Below, piece by piece: positions 63,249 through 64,000 of a stretch of DNA of 64,000 nucleotides. How positions within the stretch are numbered: position 1 is the stretch's first letter; each line of letters starts with the position of its first letter. The DNA is from Chloroflexota bacterium. GTDB lineage: Bacteria; Chloroflexota; Anaerolineae; UBA7937; B3-Chlor. Location of the stretch: the NCBI GenBank assembly GCA_030603665.1, contig JAUVXJ010000005.1:124001-188000 (forward strand). The letters are read 5' to 3'. A program made the position numbers and the translations under genes. The notes below the pieces were generated by a model that made no database searches, was not told the origin of the DNA, and saw only the letters and a list, made by a program, of their open reading frames with translations.

Positions 63249-63974
63249 TCAGTATCCGACTATCTCCTTCTCGGGCGGAGTCGGATAGGTCCTCTTGCTG
63301 TGAGAAAGCCCCATGTCTGCCAGGGCCTCCGCGATCTTGAAGGCGAGTTTCGCCGGATCTATGACCGGGACATCGGTGATGCCTTGCTCCCTTAACCCAT
63401 TCTCCACGTCTTGAGCCATTCCAGCCATGCCGGTGCATCCAAAGATGATGACGTGAGCCCCATCCTCCTGCACCGCCTTAACGGATTGCTCTACCAGGGC
63501 GCGAACTGCCTTGGTACGATCCTCTAGCTCCAGCACCGGTATGTTGATCGCCCTCACCGAAGCTAGTCGATCCTCGAGTCCTGCCTTCCTCGCATGATCC
63601 TGGAAAGGTCTCTCGTCTGCTTCCAGAACGCCAATAATCGAGAACCTGTGGCCAAGCATGGTTGCGATGTGCATGGAGGTCTCGGCCGGGCCGATGACCG
63701 GAATGGAAACCCACTCACGGGCAGCCTCGACGCCGGGGTCATCCATGCAGTTGGAGATCACCGCGTCAACGCCATCCTTCTGTGCCTCCACTATCTTGGC
63801 CACCACATGGGGCGCCGCCAGGGCTGCCTCGTAGGTCGATTCGATGGAGGCTGGACCCGCATCCAAAGAGACGGCGCTCAGTTCTGTGTCGGGCCGGGCT
63901 ATTGGTGACAGTTCTTCCAGCGATGTTCCCTCCAGCGTCTTGGAGATCACCGGTTCTATTACTCGGATCTTCAC
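63249..63974 (-). CDS. Asp/Glu/hydantoin racemase family protein, copy 3
   Basis: 241 residues with start ATG at 63974; the gene upstream lies outside the window. Catalytic Cys in ISNCMDDPGV and IFGCTGMAGM. It is clearly homologous to copies 1 and 2 but diverged along most of its length (MKIRVIEPVISKTLEGTSLE against MRIRVVVPSITEEFEALGLE), while its last residues (SHSKRTYPTPPEKEIVGY) are almost the same. It is probably the older paralogue. Confidence 0.87.
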   Translation of the reverse strand: MKIRVIEPVISKTLEGTSLEELSPIARPDTELSAVSLDAGPASIESTYEAALAAPHVVAKIVEAQKDGVDAVISNCMDDPGVEAAREWVSIPVIGPAETSMHIATMLGHRFSIIGVLEADERPFQDHARKAGLEDRLASVRAINIPVLELEDRTKAVRALVEQSVKAVQEDGAHVIIFGCTGMAGMAQDVENGLREQGITDVPVIDPAKLAFKIAEALADMGLSHSKRTYPTPPEKEIVGY

Positions 63975-64000
63975 GTCTCGTGTCCTCCTGGTTATGAGTG

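Overview
This is a GC-rich bacterial chromosome segment that most resembles the Chloroflexota (Anaerolineae-like). The assignment is an inference. It rests on two solute-binding lipoproteins with long Pro/Thr/Glu/Ala linkers after the lipobox, a membrane-anchored YvcK-like protein, paired B12-radical-SAM and DUF2344 genes, archaeal-type ApgM, TreT, two tungsten-type aldehyde:ferredoxin oxidoreductases and a ferredoxin-disulfide reductase. No oxidase, ribosomal protein, rRNA, tRNA, CRISPR array or transposase was seen. The metabolic picture is an anaerobe or facultative anaerobe living on sugars, peptides and amino acids.

Layout. (1) 1-2.6 kb: end of a radical SAM gene, its DUF2344 partner and an ArsA/GET3-like ATPase. 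(2) 3.1-9.85 kb, minus strand: a trehalose/maltose-type ABC operon (binding protein, two permeases, TreT, MalK-type ATPase). The binding protein carries two nearly identical solute-binding domains in tandem. (3) 10.5-16.6 kb, plus strand, divergent: ROK sugar kinase, gap, pgk, apgM and a phosphohexomutase. Both divergent promoters are visible, and the transporter promoter has a palindromic operator at its start site. (4) 16.6-24.4 kb: a protein of exact 27-residue repeats, a flavin oxidoreductase relic, a small membrane protein, a GH3-family adenylase, a YvcK-phosphohexomutase fusion, a third phosphohexomutase, and a glutaredoxin/FTR-rubredoxin pair.

(5) 24.4-48.8 kb: a long minus-strand catabolic block. 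It holds a D-threonine-aldolase-like enzyme, an ATP-grasp acyl-CoA synthetase subunit, a hydroxyacyl-CoA dehydrogenase, an M20 amidohydrolase, two BKACE enzymes, an FAH-family hydrolase, a DUF4392 protein, a DauR-like regulator, a PfkB kinase, a BtpA-family protein, a glycerate 2-kinase, an enolase-like protein with altered active-site residues, a LarA-family protein, an aldehyde:ferredoxin oxidoreductase, MoaD, a class V PLP enzyme, a threonine aldolase and a serine/threonine dehydratase. (6) 48.9-64 kb: relics of an ornithine cyclodeaminase and a GntR regulator, a DUF917 protein, a five-gene dipeptide-type ABC operon, nitroreductase, a small conserved protein, an FMN oxidoreductase, a second aldehyde oxidoreductase and three tandem Asp/Glu/hydantoin-racemase paralogues.

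How it may fit together (inference). Imported disaccharide is split by TreT, and the glucose is phosphorylated by the ROK kinase and fed into the adjacent lower-glycolysis genes. The catabolic block would convert peptides, hydroxy-amino acids, D-amino acids and hydroxy/keto acids to acyl-CoAs and acids. The aldehyde oxidoreductases would send aldehydes (for example acetaldehyde from threonine aldolase) to acids with reduction of ferredoxin. Several broken genes (17.1, 29.9, 49.0 and 50.2 kb) show that the accessory part is being remodelled. The items I find most unusual are the enolase-like protein, the YvcK-phosphohexomutase fusion with a shortened YvcK core, the double-domain binding protein, the 27-residue-repeat protein and the matched hairpins placed after the binding-protein gene in both ABC operons.
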